A stretch of 64,000 bases of DNA from an uncultured Paracoccus sp. (GTDB lineage Bacteria > Pseudomonadota > Alphaproteobacteria > Rhodobacterales > Rhodobacteraceae): NCBI RefSeq assembly GCF_947487305.1, contig NZ_CANKWH010000001.1, positions 186,001 to 250,000 on the forward strand, read 5' to 3'. Each line of letters opens with the position of its first letter. Within the stretch, counting starts at the first letter, position 1. The notes below the pieces were generated by a model. That model was not told the origin of the DNA. It was given only the letters and a program-made list of their open reading frames with translations, and searched no databases. The position numbers and the translations under genes were made by a program. Of this stretch, positions 27,696 through 37,266 are shown one piece after another.

Positions 27696-30680
27696 ATGAC
27701 CGACCAACCCAAGAACGCCGATTTCCACGACTCTTCCTTCCTGCAGGGGCATAACGCCGCCTATATCGAGCAGCTTTACGGTCAATGGGCGAAGAACCCG
27801 CAGGCCGTCGATGCCGCCTGGGGCGAGTTCTTCCGCGGTCTCGGCGATGCCGGGACCGACGTGACCCGCGAGGCCTCGGGTGCCAGCTGGAAGCGCGCCG
27901 ACTGGCCGCCCGCGCCCTCGGATGAACGCACTTCGGCGCTGACCGGCGAATGGCCGCAATCGACCAAGGCCGAAGCCGACGCGGCGATGAAGAAGATCGC
28001 CGCCAAGGCCGAGGAAAAGGGCGTCGCCCTTACCGATGCGCAGATGCGCCAGGCGGTGCTGGACAGCATCCGCGCGCTGATGCTGATCCGCGCCTACCGG
28101 ATCCGGGGGCACCTGCACGCCTATCTCGACCCGCTGGGGATGCGCACCTATCCCGATCATGGCGAGCTGAAGCCCGAAACCTATGGCTTCGGCCCGAACG
28201 ACCTCGACCGGCCGATCTTCATCGACAACGTTCTGGGGCTGGAAGTGGCCTCGATCCGCCAGATCAGCGAGCTGATGTGGCGCACCTATTGTGGCACCTT
28301 TGCGCTGCAATACATGCATATCTCGGACCCGGAAGAAGCCGCATGGCTGAAAGAGCGGATCGAGGGTTACGGCAAGGAAATCCAGTTCACCCAGGAAGGC
28401 CGCCGCGCCATCCTGAACAGCCTGGTCGAGGCCGAGGGCTTCGAGAAGTTCCTGCATGTGAAATACATGGGCACCAAGCGCTTCGGCCTTGATGGCGGCG
28501 AGGCGCTGATCCCGGCGATGGAACAGATCATCAAGCGCGGCGGCCAGCTGGGCGTGAAAGAGATCGTCATCGGCATGCCCCACCGGGGCCGGTTGTCGGT
28601 GCTCGCCAATGTGATGGAGAAGCCCTACCGCGCGATCTTCCACGAATTCCAGGGCGGCAGCTACAAGCCCGAGGACGTGGACGGTTCGGGCGACGTGAAA
28701 TATCACCTCGGCGCGAGTTCCGACCGCGAGTTCGACGGCAACAATGTCCACCTGTCGCTGACCGCGAACCCCTCGCACCTCGAGGCGGTGAACCCGGTGG
28801 TGCTGGGCAAGGTCCGCGCCAAGCAGGACCAGTATAACGATCGCAATGCGCGGACCGCCGTTCTGCCGATCCTGCTGCACGGTGACGCGGCCTTTGCCGG
28901 CCAGGGCATCGTGGCGGAATGTTTGCAGCTGTCGGGCATTCGCGGCCACCGCACCGGCGGCACCATCCATATCATCGTGAACAACCAGATCGGCTTCACC
29001 ACGGCGCCGCATTTCAGCCGCACCTCGCCCTATCCGACCGATATCGCGCTGATGGTCGAGGCGCCGATCTTCCACGTCAACGGCGATGACCCCGAGGCCG
29101 TGGTCCATGCCGCCCGCGTGGCGACCGAGTTCCGCCAGCGCTTCCACAAGGACGTGGTTCTGGACATCTTCTGCTATCGCCGCTTCGGTCACAACGAAGG
29201 CGACGAGCCGATGTTCACCAACCCGATGATGTACAAGCAGATCAAGGGTCACAAGACGACGCTGCAGCTTTACACCGAACGGCTGGTCAAGGACGGTCTG
29301 ATCCCCGAGGGCGAGATCGAGGACATGAAGGCCGCCTTCCAGTCGCACCTGAACGAAGAGTTCGACATCGGCAAGAACTACAAGCCGAACAAGGCCGACT
29401 GGCTGGACGGCAAGTGGTCGGGCTTCGAGCGCGAGGGCGCCGAGTATTCCTCGGGCGAGACCGGCATCACCCCGCAGGTGATGACCGAGGTCGGCCATGC
29501 GCTGACCACCGCGCCCGAAAGCTTTGACCTGCACAAGACCGTGGCCCGTCTGATCGAGGCCAAGAAGCAGATGTTCGAAACCGGGACCGGCTTTGACTGG
29601 GCCACCGGCGAGGCGCTGGCCTTCGGCAGTCTGCTGGTCGAGGGCCATCCGGTCCGTCTGGCCGGTCAGGACAGCACGCGCGGCACCTTCAGCCACCGGC
29701 ATTCGGCCTTCGTCAACCAGACCGACGAGGACCGCTATTACCCGCTGAACCACATCGAAAAGGGTCAGGCGCATTACGAGGTCATCGACTCGATGCTCTC
29801 GGAATACGCGGTGCTGGGCTTCGAATACGGCTATTCGCTGGCCGAGCCCAACGCGCTGACGCTGTGGGAAGCGCAGTTCGGCGACTTCGCCAATGGCGCG
29901 CAGATCATGTTCGATCAGTTCATCTCGTCCGGCGAGAAGAAATGGCTGCGCATGTCGGGCCTGGTGATGCTGCTGCCCCACGGCTTCGAGGGCCAGGGGC
30001 CGGAACATTCCAGCGCCCGCCTGGAACGCTTCCTGCAGATGTGCGCCGAGGATAACTGGATCGTTGCCAACTGCACCACGCCGGCGAACTATTTCCACAT
30101 CCTGCGCCGGCAGATCCATCGCGGCTTCCGCAAGCCGCTGGTGCTGATGACGCCGAAATCGCTGCTGCGCCACCCGATGGCGATCAGCAAGGCCGAGGAT
30201 TTCCAGACCGGATCGACCTTCCACCGCGTGCTGTGGGATGATGCCGAGCGCGGCAACTCGACCACCCAACTGGTCCCGGACGACGAGATCAAGCGCGTCG
30301 TGGTCTGCTCGGGCAAGGTCTATTACGACCTGCTGAAAGCCCGCGACGAGGCCGGTATCACCGATATCTACCTGCTGCGGCTGGAACAGTTCTACCCGTT
30401 CCCGGCGCAGGCGATGCAGAAGGAACTGTCGCGCTTCAAGCAGGCCGAGATCGTCTGGTGCCAGGAAGAACCGAAGAACCAGGGCGCCTGGAGCTTCGTC
30501 GAACCGAACCTCGAATGGGTGCTGGACCGCATCGGCGCCAAGCACGGCCGTCCGCGCTATGTCGGCCGCAATGCCGCGGCGTCCGTCGCCACCGGCCTCG
30601 CCTCGCGCCACAAGGCCGAGCAGGAGGCGCTGGTGAACGACGCGCTGTCGATCAACGACATCGTGGCCAACGAAGGATGA
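27696..30680 (+). CDS. sucA: 2-oxoglutarate dehydrogenase E1 component
   Basis: The 994-residue thiamine-diphosphate enzyme decarboxylates 2-oxoglutarate and passes the succinyl group to the lipoyl domain of SucB. It has the N-terminal E2-binding segment ([22 protein letters not shown]), the active-site region [20 protein letters not shown] (about residues 285-304), the ThDP-binding loop starting GDAAFAGQG, and a C-terminal transketolase-like domain ([25 protein letters not shown]). Length is typical. sucB starts 4 bases after its stop. Confidence 0.97.
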   Translation: MTDQPKNADFHDSSFLQGHNAAYIEQLYGQWAKNPQAVDAAWGEFFRGLGDAGTDVTREASGASWKRADWPPAPSDERTSALTGEWPQSTKAEADAAMKKIAAKAEEKGVALTDAQMRQAVLDSIRALMLIRAYRIRGHLHAYLDPLGMRTYPDHGELKPETYGFGPNDLDRPIFIDNVLGLEVASIRQISELMWRTYCGTFALQYMHISDPEEAAWLKERIEGYGKEIQFTQEGRRAILNSLVEAEGFEKFLHVKYMGTKRFGLDGGEALIPAMEQIIKRGGQLGVKEIVIGMPHRGRLSVLANVMEKPYRAIFHEFQGGSYKPEDVDGSGDVKYHLGASSDREFDGNNVHLSLTANPSHLEAVNPVVLGKVRAKQDQYNDRNARTAVLPILLHGDAAFAGQGIVAECLQLSGIRGHRTGGTIHIIVNNQIGFTTAPHFSRTSPYPTDIALMVEAPIFHVNGDDPEAVVHAARVATEFRQRFHKDVVLDIFCYRRFGHNEGDEPMFTNPMMYKQIKGHKTTLQLYTERLVKDGLIPEGEIEDMKAAFQSHLNEEFDIGKNYKPNKADWLDGKWSGFEREGAEYSSGETGITPQVMTEVGHALTTAPESFDLHKTVARLIEAKKQMFETGTGFDWATGEALAFGSLLVEGHPVRLAGQDSTRGTFSHRHSAFVNQTDEDRYYPLNHIEKGQAHYEVIDSMLSEYAVLGFEYGYSLAEPNALTLWEAQFGDFANGAQIMFDQFISSGEKKWLRMSGLVMLLPHGFEGQGPEHSSARLERFLQMCAEDNWIVANCTTPANYFHILRRQIHRGFRKPLVLMTPKSLLRHPMAISKAEDFQTGSTFHRVLWDDAERGNSTTQLVPDDEIKRVVVCSGKVYYDLLKARDEAGITDIYLLRLEQFYPFPAQAMQKELSRFKQAEIVWCQEEPKNQGAWSFVEPNLEWVLDRIGAKHGRPRYVGRNAAASVATGLASRHKAEQEALVNDALSINDIVANEG

Positions 30681-30684
30681 GCTG

Positions 30685-32301
30685 ATGACAACCGAAGTCC
30701 GCGTCCCGACACTGGGAGAATCCGTCACCGAGGCCACGGTCGCCACCTGGTTCAAGAAACCCGGCGACCGGGTCGAGATCGACGAGATGCTGTGCGAGCT
30801 GGAAACCGACAAGGTGACGGTCGAGGTGCCAAGCCCCGCCGCCGGGATTCTGGCCGAGATCATCGCCGAGGAAGGCGCGACGGTCGAACCCAACGCGCTT
30901 CTGGCGCAGATCACCGAGGCGGGCGCTGCATCCAGCCCCGCCCCGGCGAAACCCGCCGCCCCCGAGAAGGCCCCCGAACCGGCCTCGGCGAAGGCCCCCG
31001 AAAAGCCCGCAGACAAGCCCAAGGAGGGGCAGACGAACATGAGCGGTAAGAACGTTGACGTGATGGTGCCCTCGCTTGGCGAAAGCGTGACCGAGGCGAC
31101 CGTCGCCACCTGGTTCAAGAAGGTCGGCGATGCCGTGGCCGTGGACGAGATGCTGTGCGAGCTCGAGACCGACAAGGTCTCGGTCGAGGTTCCCAGCCCC
31201 GCCGCCGGCGTGCTGGCCGAGATCCTCGCCGAGGAAGGCGCGACCGTCGATGCCAAGGCCCGCCTGGCGATCATCAGCGAAGGCGCCAGCGCCGGTGCCG
31301 CAGCGCCCGCCGCCGCCAAGGAGCCGGAAGCCGAAGGTGACAAGGACAGCGACACCGCATCCGATGTCGGCTCGCCCGGTGCCGGTCCGGAAGAGACCAA
31401 GCCCCGCGAAGGTGCCGGTCGCACCGATGTCGAGGATGCCCCCTCGGCCAAGAAGGCCATGGCCGAATCCGGCGTCAGCCGCGATGCCGTCACCGGCACG
31501 GGTCGCGATGGCCGGGTGATGAAGGAAGACGTGGCCCGTGCCGCCGCCGCACCGGCACCTGCTGCTGCCGCCCCGGCCGCGCCGCGCTCGACCGACCAGG
31601 CCGACCGCGAGGAGCGGGTCAAGATGACGCGCCTGCGCCAGACCATCGCCCGCCGGTTGAAGGACGCCCAGAACACCGCGGCGATGCTGACGACCTATAA
31701 CGAGGCCGACATGTCGGCCATCATGGCGCTGCGCAACGAGTACAAGGACGCCTTCGAGAAGAAGCACAAGGTGAAGCTCGGCTTCATGTCCTTCTTCGTG
31801 AAGGCCTGCACCCATGCGCTGGCCGAGGTGCCCGAGGTCAATGCCGAGATCGACGGCGACAGCGTGGTCTACAAGAACTACGTGAACATGGGCATTGCCG
31901 TCGGCACGCCCTCGGGTCTGGTGGTTCCGGTGGTCCGCGATGCCGACCGGAAAAGCTTTGCCGAGATCGAGAAGGAAATCGGCGAGCTGGGCATCAAGGG
32001 CCGCGACGGCAAGCTGACCATGGCCGAGATGCAGGGCGGCACCTTCACCATCTCGAACGGCGGCGTCTATGGCTCGCTGATGTCCTCGCCGATCCTGAAC
32101 CCGCCGCAATCGGGCATTCTCGGGATGCACAAGATCCAGGACCGCCCAATGGCCATTGGCGGTCAGGTCGTCATCCGTCCGATGATGTATCTGGCGCTGA
32201 GCTATGACCACCGCATCGTTGACGGCAAGGGCGCAGTGACCTTCCTCGTCCGCGTGAAAGAGGCGCTGGAAGATCCGCGCCGGCTGCTGATGGACCTGTA
32301 A
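30685..32301 (+). CDS. sucB: Dihydrolipoamide succinyltransferase (E2) with two lipoyl domains
   Basis: The 538-residue E2 core enzyme of the 2-oxoglutarate dehydrogenase complex has two tandem lipoyl domains (about residues 2-78 and 121-198) with lipoyl lysines Lys43 and Lys164, each in ETDKV. Most SucB proteins have one. An Ala/Pro/Lys linker separates them. A peripheral E1/E3-binding domain follows (about 255-290, with [20 protein letters not shown]), then the catalytic acyltransferase core (about 312-538) with His509 and Asp513 in [10 protein letters not shown] strong Shine-Dalgarno sequence and ATG inside the gene (31021-31041) could start a single-lipoyl form. Confidence 0.96.
   Translation: MTTEVRVPTLGESVTEATVATWFKKPGDRVEIDEMLCELETDKVTVEVPSPAAGILAEIIAEEGATVEPNALLAQITEAGAASSPAPAKPAAPEKAPEPASAKAPEKPADKPKEGQTNMSGKNVDVMVPSLGESVTEATVATWFKKVGDAVAVDEMLCELETDKVSVEVPSPAAGVLAEILAEEGATVDAKARLAIISEGASAGAAAPAAAKEPEAEGDKDSDTASDVGSPGAGPEETKPREGAGRTDVEDAPSAKKAMAESGVSRDAVTGTGRDGRVMKEDVARAAAAPAPAAAAPAAPRSTDQADREERVKMTRLRQTIARRLKDAQNTAAMLTTYNEADMSAIMALRNEYKDAFEKKHKVKLGFMSFFVKACTHALAEVPEVNAEIDGDSVVYKNYVNMGIAVGTPSGLVVPVVRDADRKSFAEIEKEIGELGIKGRDGKLTMAEMQGGTFTISNGGVYGSLMSSPILNPPQSGILGMHKIQDRPMAIGGQVVIRPMMYLALSYDHRIVDGKGAVTFLVRVKEALEDPRRLLMDL
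31021..31041 (+). promoter_or_regulatory. Candidate internal ribosome-binding site and start in sucB
   Basis: AAGGAGG at 31021-31027 is followed 11 bases later by an in-frame ATG at 31039 (Met119), directly before the second lipoyl domain. Translation from here would give a standard-length SucB of about 420 residues. This suggests the extra lipoyl domain was added in front of an existing gene that kept its start site. Confidence 0.5.
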
Positions 32302-32310
32302 GCATCTGAC

Positions 32311-32340
32311 AAGGGCGGCGACATCGCCGCCCTTTCCCTC
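32311..32340 (+). terminator. Hairpin terminator after sucB
   Basis: AAGGGCGGCG (32311-32320) and CGCCGCCCTT (32325-32334) form a perfect ten-base stem, followed by TCCCTC. The T-run is weak, so read-through into the next four genes is likely. Confidence 0.65.
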
Positions 32341-32356
32341 TCGGACGAGCCAGATC

Positions 32357-32842
32357 ATGACCGCGCGCCTCGCCTTCATTGCATCGCTGCTCATGTCGCT
32401 GATCGCGGCGGTGGGTCTGGTGCCGCTGCTTGGCCTCTTCGGCGTAGAACGGCTGCAACCCGGCGCCGCCCAGACCTTCTGGGCGCTCGTAACACTGGTG
32501 GCACTGGCTGCCGTCTTCATGCTGCTGGACGAGATCGGGCCAGCCCCGAGCTGCCCATGGTGTAGCCGGATCGCCCGCGCCCTCGGTTATGCCTTGATCA
32601 TTTGGGGCGCGCTGCTCTTCATTTCCGTCATCTTCATCATGCCGACCGGGGCAGCTACCGACCTGCCACCATCGCAACTTGCGCTGGCGATCACCGCCGT
32701 GATGGATTGGCTTGCCAGCCGCTACGCAGCGCTGAAAATGCACCTGGCCGATCTGCCGGCCGAATTGCTGCTGCTGATCCCAGCTCTGATCGCCGCCGCC
32801 GCCCTTCACCGCCACCGCGCCAGCAGGGGCGCCCCCGCATGA
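32357..32842 (+). CDS. Four-helix membrane protein with a CPWC motif
   Basis: The 161-residue protein has about four transmembrane segments (about residues 5-30, 41-60, 72-95 and 135-152). Between the second and third lies Cys66-Pro-Trp-Cys69, a CxxC typical of thiol-disulfide chemistry or metal binding. It is not recognisable as DsbB, whose motif placement differs. It sits between sucB and lpd and overlaps the EVE-domain gene as ATGA. A redox or metal role is possible but unproven. Confidence 0.65.
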   Translation: MTARLAFIASLLMSLIAAVGLVPLLGLFGVERLQPGAAQTFWALVTLVALAAVFMLLDEIGPAPSCPWCSRIARALGYALIIWGALLFISVIFIMPTGAATDLPPSQLALAITAVMDWLASRYAALKMHLADLPAELLLLIPALIAAAALHRHRASRGAPA

Positions 32843-33252
32843 CCCGCCACTGGATCAGCGTGGTCTCGCGCGAACATGTCCTGATCGGCGTGGCGGGCGG
32901 CTTTGCGATGATGAACCACGGCAAGCTCGCGCCGCTGAAGCGACTGAGCCCCGGTGACAGCCTGACCTATTACTCGCCCAAGACCGCCTGGCCGGAGGGC
33001 GAGCCGCTGAAGGCCTTTACCGCCACCGGCACGGTCAGCGCAACGCCGCCCTACGCTTCCGAAATGCCCACCGGCGGGACAGGATACCGCATCGATATCG
33101 ACTGGATGACCGCCCGCGAAACCCCTATCGTCGGGTTGACCGACCGGCTGGAATTCACCCGGGGCAACTGGGGAATGCTGGCCCGCCGGGGTTTGTTCGA
33201 AATCTCTGACGCGGATTTCCGGACCATCCGCGCCGCCATGACAGGAGACTGA
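32839..33252 (+). CDS. EVE domain-containing protein
   Basis: The 137-residue protein starts MTRHWISVVSREHVLIGVAGG and has KLSP-type and YYSPKTAW blocks of the EVE/PUA-like fold (UPF0310), which in characterised relatives binds modified nucleobases in DNA or RNA. The single domain fills the whole protein. It overlaps the preceding membrane-protein gene as ATGA and is followed 3 bases later by the 84-residue gene. What modified base it would read here is unknown; no restriction or modification gene is nearby. Confidence 0.85.
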   Translation: MTRHWISVVSREHVLIGVAGGFAMMNHGKLAPLKRLSPGDSLTYYSPKTAWPEGEPLKAFTATGTVSATPPYASEMPTGGTGYRIDIDWMTARETPIVGLTDRLEFTRGNWGMLARRGLFEISDADFRTIRAAMTGD

Positions 33253-33255
33253 TCC

Positions 33256-33510
33256 ATGCAGATGATCGCGCATTACAAGGTGAATGATTACAGCACCTTC
33301 AAGACCGCCTTCGACAATGACGCGGAAGACCGCGACACTGCCGGGCTGTCGCTGCTGCAATTGTGGCGCGAGGATAATGGCAATGCCTGGGCGCTCTATC
33401 AGGTGAACAACGCCAAGGCTGCGCGGGATTACCTGCAGGGCGCCGCCGGCGTGTTCAATAGCCAGGCCGGGGTGACTTCGGCCGATTTCCACATGGTCGA
33501 GACTGCCTGA
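33256..33510 (+). CDS. Small alpha/beta-barrel-like hypothetical protein
   Basis: The 84-residue protein (MQMIAHYKVNDYSTFKTAFD) has the strand-helix-strand pattern of dimeric ferredoxin-like (ABM/NIPSNAP-type) proteins: a first strand IAHYKV, a helix with the phrase YSTFKTAFD, and strands LLQLWRED and AWALYQV. It has no signal peptide. It is packed between the EVE gene (3 bases) and the MAPEG gene (1 base), so the four genes are surely one message. Function unknown. Confidence 0.65.
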   Translation: MQMIAHYKVNDYSTFKTAFDNDAEDRDTAGLSLLQLWREDNGNAWALYQVNNAKAARDYLQGAAGVFNSQAGVTSADFHMVETA

Positions 33511-33511
33511 G

Positions 33512-33901
33512 ATGACGCCCGAACTGACGGTGCTGGCGCTTGCCGCCCTGCTTCAGGGGTTGCAGCTGGCTGCCTTCTCGGTTGCCGCCAACCGTCAGGT
33601 CGGGCCGAAAGTGACGACCGGCACCCGCGACAATGCGCCCACCCTGACTGGCACCGCCGGGCGCTTGCAGCGCGTGGTGTCGAACCATTTCGAGGGGCTG
33701 ATCCTCTTCTCCATCGCCGTGGTGGTGGTCAGCTTCGGCCAGCAGGGCTCGGGCTTCACCGCCGGTTGCGCCTGGATCTACCTCGCCGCGCGCGTGCTTT
33801 ACGTGCCGGCCTATGTCTTTGGCTGGGTGCCCTGGCGCTCGGCCATCTGGGGCGCCGGCTTTCTGGCCACGCTCCTGATGATCTTCGCCAGCCTGATCTA
33901 G
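33512..33901 (+). CDS. MAPEG family membrane protein
   Basis: The 129-residue protein has four hydrophobic segments and MAPEG-type features: a polar pair at the end of the second helix (RVVSNHFEGLILF, about residues 54-66) and the AARVLYVPAYVFGW block (about 91-104). MAPEG proteins include glutathione-dependent transferases and isomerases; bacterial members are mostly uncharacterised. It is the last of four small genes between sucB and lpd and is followed by a hairpin. Confidence 0.82.
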   Translation: MTPELTVLALAALLQGLQLAAFSVAANRQVGPKVTTGTRDNAPTLTGTAGRLQRVVSNHFEGLILFSIAVVVVSFGQQGSGFTAGCAWIYLAARVLYVPAYVFGWVPWRSAIWGAGFLATLLMIFASLI

Positions 33902-33910
33902 TTCACCCTG

Positions 33911-33952
33911 GCGCAAATATCCTGCGGGGGTCCGGGGGCGCAAAGCCCCCGG
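33911..33952 (+). terminator. Hairpin with dispersed gap motif before lpd
   Basis: GCGCAAATATCCTGCGGGGG (33911-33930) is followed by CCGGGGGC (33932-33939), a five-base loop and GCCCCCGG (33945-33952). The stem is perfect but no T-run follows. The leading motif recurs in other gaps here (7011, 57254, 62472). Confidence 0.55.
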
Positions 33953-33979
33953 CTCCGACACTGAAAGAAGGGACCAAAC

Positions 33980-35368
33980 ATGTATGATCTGATCGTGATC
34001 GGCGCCGGACCGGGCGGCTATGTCTGCGCCATCCGCGCCGCGCAGCTGGGCCTGAAGGTCGCCTGCGTCGAGGGCCGCGACACGCTCGGCGGCACCTGTC
34101 TCAATGTGGGCTGCATCCCGTCCAAGGCGCTGCTTCATGCCAGCCACATGCTGCACGAGACGCATGAGAATTTCGACAAGATGGGCCTGACCGGCGCCAA
34201 GGTTAAGGTCGACTGGACCAAGATGCAGGGCTACAAGGCCGACACCGTCACGACCAACACCAAGGGCATCGAGTTCCTGTTCAAGAAGAACAAGATCGAC
34301 TGGCTGAAGGGCTGGGCCACCATCGAAGCCCCGGGCAAGGTCAAGGTCGGCGATACCGTCCATGAGACCAAGAACATCGTCATCGCCAGCGGCTCGGAAC
34401 CGACGCCGCTGAAGGGGGTCGAGGTCGACAACGCCGCCGGCGTCATCGTCGATTCCACCGGCGCGCTGACCCTGCCGAAGATCCCGAAATCGATGATCGT
34501 CATCGGTGCCGGCGTCATCGGGCTGGAGCTTGGCTCGGTCTATGCCCGCTTGGGGGCCGAGGTCACGGTGATCGAATATCTCGACGCCATCACCCCGGGC
34601 ATGGATGCCGAGATCCAGAAGCAGTTCCAGAAGACGCTGACGAAGCAGGGCTTCAAGTTCATCCTGGGTGCCGCCGTTCAGGGTGCCGAAGTGAAGAAAG
34701 GCAAGGCCGTCGTCACCTATGCGCCGAAGGCCGGCGGTGACGCGCAGGCCGCCGAAGCCGATGTGGTGCTCGTCGCCACCGGTCGCCGCGCCTTTACCGA
34801 GGGGCTGGGGCTCGACAAGGCCGGCGTCGCGGTCAGCGATCGCGGCGTGGTGCAGGTGGACAAGCACTGGCAGACCAACGTGCCGGGCATCTATGCCATC
34901 GGCGATTGCGTGCCCGGCCCGATGCTGGCGCACAAGGCCGAGGACGAAGGCATGGCCGTGGCCGAGGTCATCGCCGGCAAGGCGGGTCATGTGAACTATG
35001 ACGTGATCCCCGGCGTCATCTATACCAGCCCCGAGGTCGCCAATGTCGGCCTGACCGAAGAGGCGGCGAAAGCCACCGGCCGCAAGATCAAGGTCGGCAA
35101 GTTCCCCTTCATGGGCAATGCCCGCGCCAAGGCCATGTTCATGGGCGACGGCTTCGTGAAGATCATCGCCGATGCCGAGACCGACCGGGTCCTGGGCGCG
35201 CATATCATCGGCCCGAACGCGGGCGAGATGATCCACGAGATCTGCGTGGCGATGGAATTCGGCGCCTCGGCCGAGGATATCGCCCTGACCTGCCACGCCC
35301 ATCCGACGACCTCGGAAGCCGTGCGCGAGGCCGCGCTGGCCCTTGGCGGCGGCGCGATCCACGTCTGA
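33980..35368 (+). CDS. lpd: Dihydrolipoyl dehydrogenase (E3)
   Basis: The 462-residue FAD enzyme reoxidises dihydrolipoyl groups of E2 with NAD+. It has the FAD fold [17 protein letters not shown] (about residues 8-24), the redox pair Cys40/Cys45 in [13 protein letters not shown], the NAD fold [17 protein letters not shown] (about 178-194) and the catalytic His441/Glu446 in HAHPTTSEA. Completing E1-E2-E3, it serves the 2-oxoglutarate dehydrogenase made by sucA and sucB. It is preceded by a hairpin and RBS AAGAAGGGA. Confidence 0.97.
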   Translation: MYDLIVIGAGPGGYVCAIRAAQLGLKVACVEGRDTLGGTCLNVGCIPSKALLHASHMLHETHENFDKMGLTGAKVKVDWTKMQGYKADTVTTNTKGIEFLFKKNKIDWLKGWATIEAPGKVKVGDTVHETKNIVIASGSEPTPLKGVEVDNAAGVIVDSTGALTLPKIPKSMIVIGAGVIGLELGSVYARLGAEVTVIEYLDAITPGMDAEIQKQFQKTLTKQGFKFILGAAVQGAEVKKGKAVVTYAPKAGGDAQAAEADVVLVATGRRAFTEGLGLDKAGVAVSDRGVVQVDKHWQTNVPGIYAIGDCVPGPMLAHKAEDEGMAVAEVIAGKAGHVNYDVIPGVIYTSPEVANVGLTEEAAKATGRKIKVGKFPFMGNARAKAMFMGDGFVKIIADAETDRVLGAHIIGPNAGEMIHEICVAMEFGASAEDIALTCHAHPTTSEAVREAALALGGGAIHV

Positions 35369-35723
35369 GACAGAGGACCCGGGCCGGTGCATCTGCGCCG
35401 GCCCGATGAGGCACCTGAAGTTCTGCGGGCTGCCCTCCGCCCCTAGCACCCGCAGCCTTCGCGTGACAGAGGGCGAGCGCCTGCCCGTGGGACGGCGCTG
35501 CATGGGTTCGCCGATGCGCTTTATAGGGCCAAGTCCATCTTCTGCCTGAACTCGGGACTGACGCAGCCAAGCGCCGGCCCGCCGGGACGGGCAGGCGCTG
35601 GCCCGGGCGGGCTTCGCCCTTGTCCCCGGGCCGGGCGCGACGACGATCCGCCATGAGAGCAAACGAAAACAGCCGGCCGCAAGGCGGCCAGCTGCATGAG
35701 GCATTCGACCTGTGACGGTCGGC
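35369..35723. other. 355-base gene-free gap between lpd and DAHP synthase
   Basis: The gap lies between convergent genes. It contains a hairpin after lpd (GGGCCGG 35381-35387, CCGGCCC 35398-35404, no T-run), GC-rich sequence with short inverted repeats around 35575-35640, and the DAHP synthase terminator at 35660-35693. Short open frames are present but none has a convincing start or protein character. Confidence 0.55.
35660..35693 (-). terminator. Intrinsic terminator after DAHP synthase
   Basis: On the minus strand the perfect stem GCGGCC... reads as GGCCGC (35675-35680 on the plus strand) with GCGGCC (35684-35689), extended by AGC/GCT, then GTTTTCGTTT on the minus strand. It lies 31 bases past the stop codon. 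Confidence 0.8.
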
Positions 35724-37139
35724 TCAGCCGGCCTTGGCCTGCTGCGAGGCACCGCCGTTCTGGCGACGATCCCGCAGCTCTTCCGCCACGAGGAAGGCCA
35801 GTTCCAGCGACTGGCTGGCGTTCAGGCGCGGGTCGCAGGCGGTGTGGTAACGGTCCGACAGGTCCTCGTCGGTGACGGCACGGACGCCGCCGGTGCATTC
35901 GGTCACGTCCTGGCCGGTCATCTCGAAATGCACGCCGCCGGGGACGGTGCCCTCGGCCTTGTGGATGGCGAAGAACTCGCGCACCTCGCGCAGCACCGAG
36001 TCGAAGGGCCGGGTCTTGTAGCCGGTTGCCGACTTGATGGTGTTGCCATGCATCGGGTCGCAGGACCAGACGACGTTCGCCCCCTCTTCCTGCACCGCCT
36101 TGACGAGGCGCGGCAGGTGATCGCCGACCTTGCCGGCGCCGAAGCGCGCGATCAGGGTCAGGCGCCCGGCCTCGTTTTCCGGGTTCAGCTTGGCCATCAG
36201 CACCTTCAGGTCCTCGGCAGTAGTCGTCGGGCCGGTCTTGAGACCGATCGGGTTCTGCACGCCGCGGGCGAATTCGACATGCGCGCCATCCGGCTGCCGC
36301 GTGCGGTCGCCGATCCAGATCATGTGGCCCGAACCCGCGACCGGCAGGCCGGTGGTGGAATCGGTGCGTGCCAGCGCCTCTTCGTATTCCAGAAGCAGCG
36401 ACTCGTGGCTGGTGTAGAAATCGACCTGGCCCAGGTCATGCGCGGTCTCGGCGGTGACGCCGGCCGCCGCCATGAAGGCCATCGCATCGCCGATGCGGTC
36501 GGCAACCTCGCGGTATTTCGCCGCTTCCGGGCCACCGACGAAATCGGCGATCCAGCTTTGCACCCGGTGCATGTCGGCATAACCGCCGGTCGAGAAGGCG
36601 CGCAGCAGGTTCAGCGAGGCAGCCGCCTGGGTATAGGCGGCCAGCATCCGCTGCGGATCGGGAATGCGGGCCTCGGGGGTGAAGTCGAAGCCGTTGATGA
36701 TGTCGCCGCGGTAGCTGGGCAGTTCCACCCCGCCCATGACCTCGGTCGGGGCCGAGCGGGGCTTGGCGAATTGACCGGCCATGCGGCCGACCTTGATGAC
36801 GGGCATCTGCGCGCCCCAGGTCAGCACCACGGCCATCTGCAGCATCACCTTGAAGGTGTCGCGGATATTGTCGGCGCTGAACTCGGCAAAGCTCTCGGCG
36901 CAATCACCGCCCTGCAACAGGAAGCCCTTGCCGCGCGAGACATCGGCCAGCTGCGCCTTGAGACGGCGAACCTCGCCCGCAAAGACCAGCGGCGGGAACT
37001 TGGCCAGCTGCGCCTCGACCGCGTTCAGCGCGGCCGGATCGGTATAATCGGGCATCTGGACGCGCGGATAGGCGCGCCAGCCGGCCTTCGTCCAGCCCTG
37101 GGCTGCGGAAGCGGCGGTGCGGTTGTCCTGCGTCGTCAT
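35724..37139 (-). CDS. aroG: Class II DAHP synthase
   Basis: The 471-residue plant-type enzyme condenses phosphoenolpyruvate and erythrose 4-phosphate, the first step of the aromatic pathway. Class II marks are [11 protein letters not shown] (about residues 73-83), [16 protein letters not shown] (about 113-128) and [14 protein letters not shown] (about 277-290), with the later [10 protein letters not shown] containing metal ligands. It has no similarity to class I AroFGH. Two other steps of the pathway (aroK, aroB) are at 19-20.6 kb, and tkt supplies its substrate. A promoter candidate lies 31 bases upstream. Confidence 0.94.
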   Translation of the reverse strand: MTTQDNRTAASAAQGWTKAGWRAYPRVQMPDYTDPAALNAVEAQLAKFPPLVFAGEVRRLKAQLADVSRGKGFLLQGGDCAESFAEFSADNIRDTFKVMLQMAVVLTWGAQMPVIKVGRMAGQFAKPRSAPTEVMGGVELPSYRGDIINGFDFTPEARIPDPQRMLAAYTQAAASLNLLRAFSTGGYADMHRVQSWIADFVGGPEAAKYREVADRIGDAMAFMAAAGVTAETAHDLGQVDFYTSHESLLLEYEEALARTDSTTGLPVAGSGHMIWIGDRTRQPDGAHVEFARGVQNPIGLKTGPTTTAEDLKVLMAKLNPENEAGRLTLIARFGAGKVGDHLPRLVKAVQEEGANVVWSCDPMHGNTIKSATGYKTRPFDSVLREVREFFAIHKAEGTVPGGVHFEMTGQDVTECTGGVRAVTDEDLSDRYHTACDPRLNASQSLELAFLVAEELRDRRQNGGASQQAKAG

Positions 37140-37169
37140 GGCACGATCTCCTGTTCAAATGCTGGGCTG

Positions 37170-37197
37170 TATATATGGCCCCTGATCGCCGAGTAAA
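37170..37197 (-). promoter_or_regulatory. Probable DAHP synthase promoter
   Basis: On the minus strand TTTACT (37197-37192) and TATATA (37175-37170) are 16 bases apart, in the gap between the divergent DAHP synthase and GlxA-type regulator genes. Confidence 0.45.
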
Positions 37198-37266
37198 AGC
37201 CTTGCCTCTTGCGGGCGGACCGCTTCCTGACTTAGCTGGTGTTCGATAACGACCCGAAATGCCCCA

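Noticed and set aside
27627..31676. 1349-codon minus-strand open frame opposite sucA and sucB
   Set aside because: It mirrors the coding frame of two certain enzymes and spans their junction; His/Gly/Arg-rich composition is typical of antisense shadow frames.
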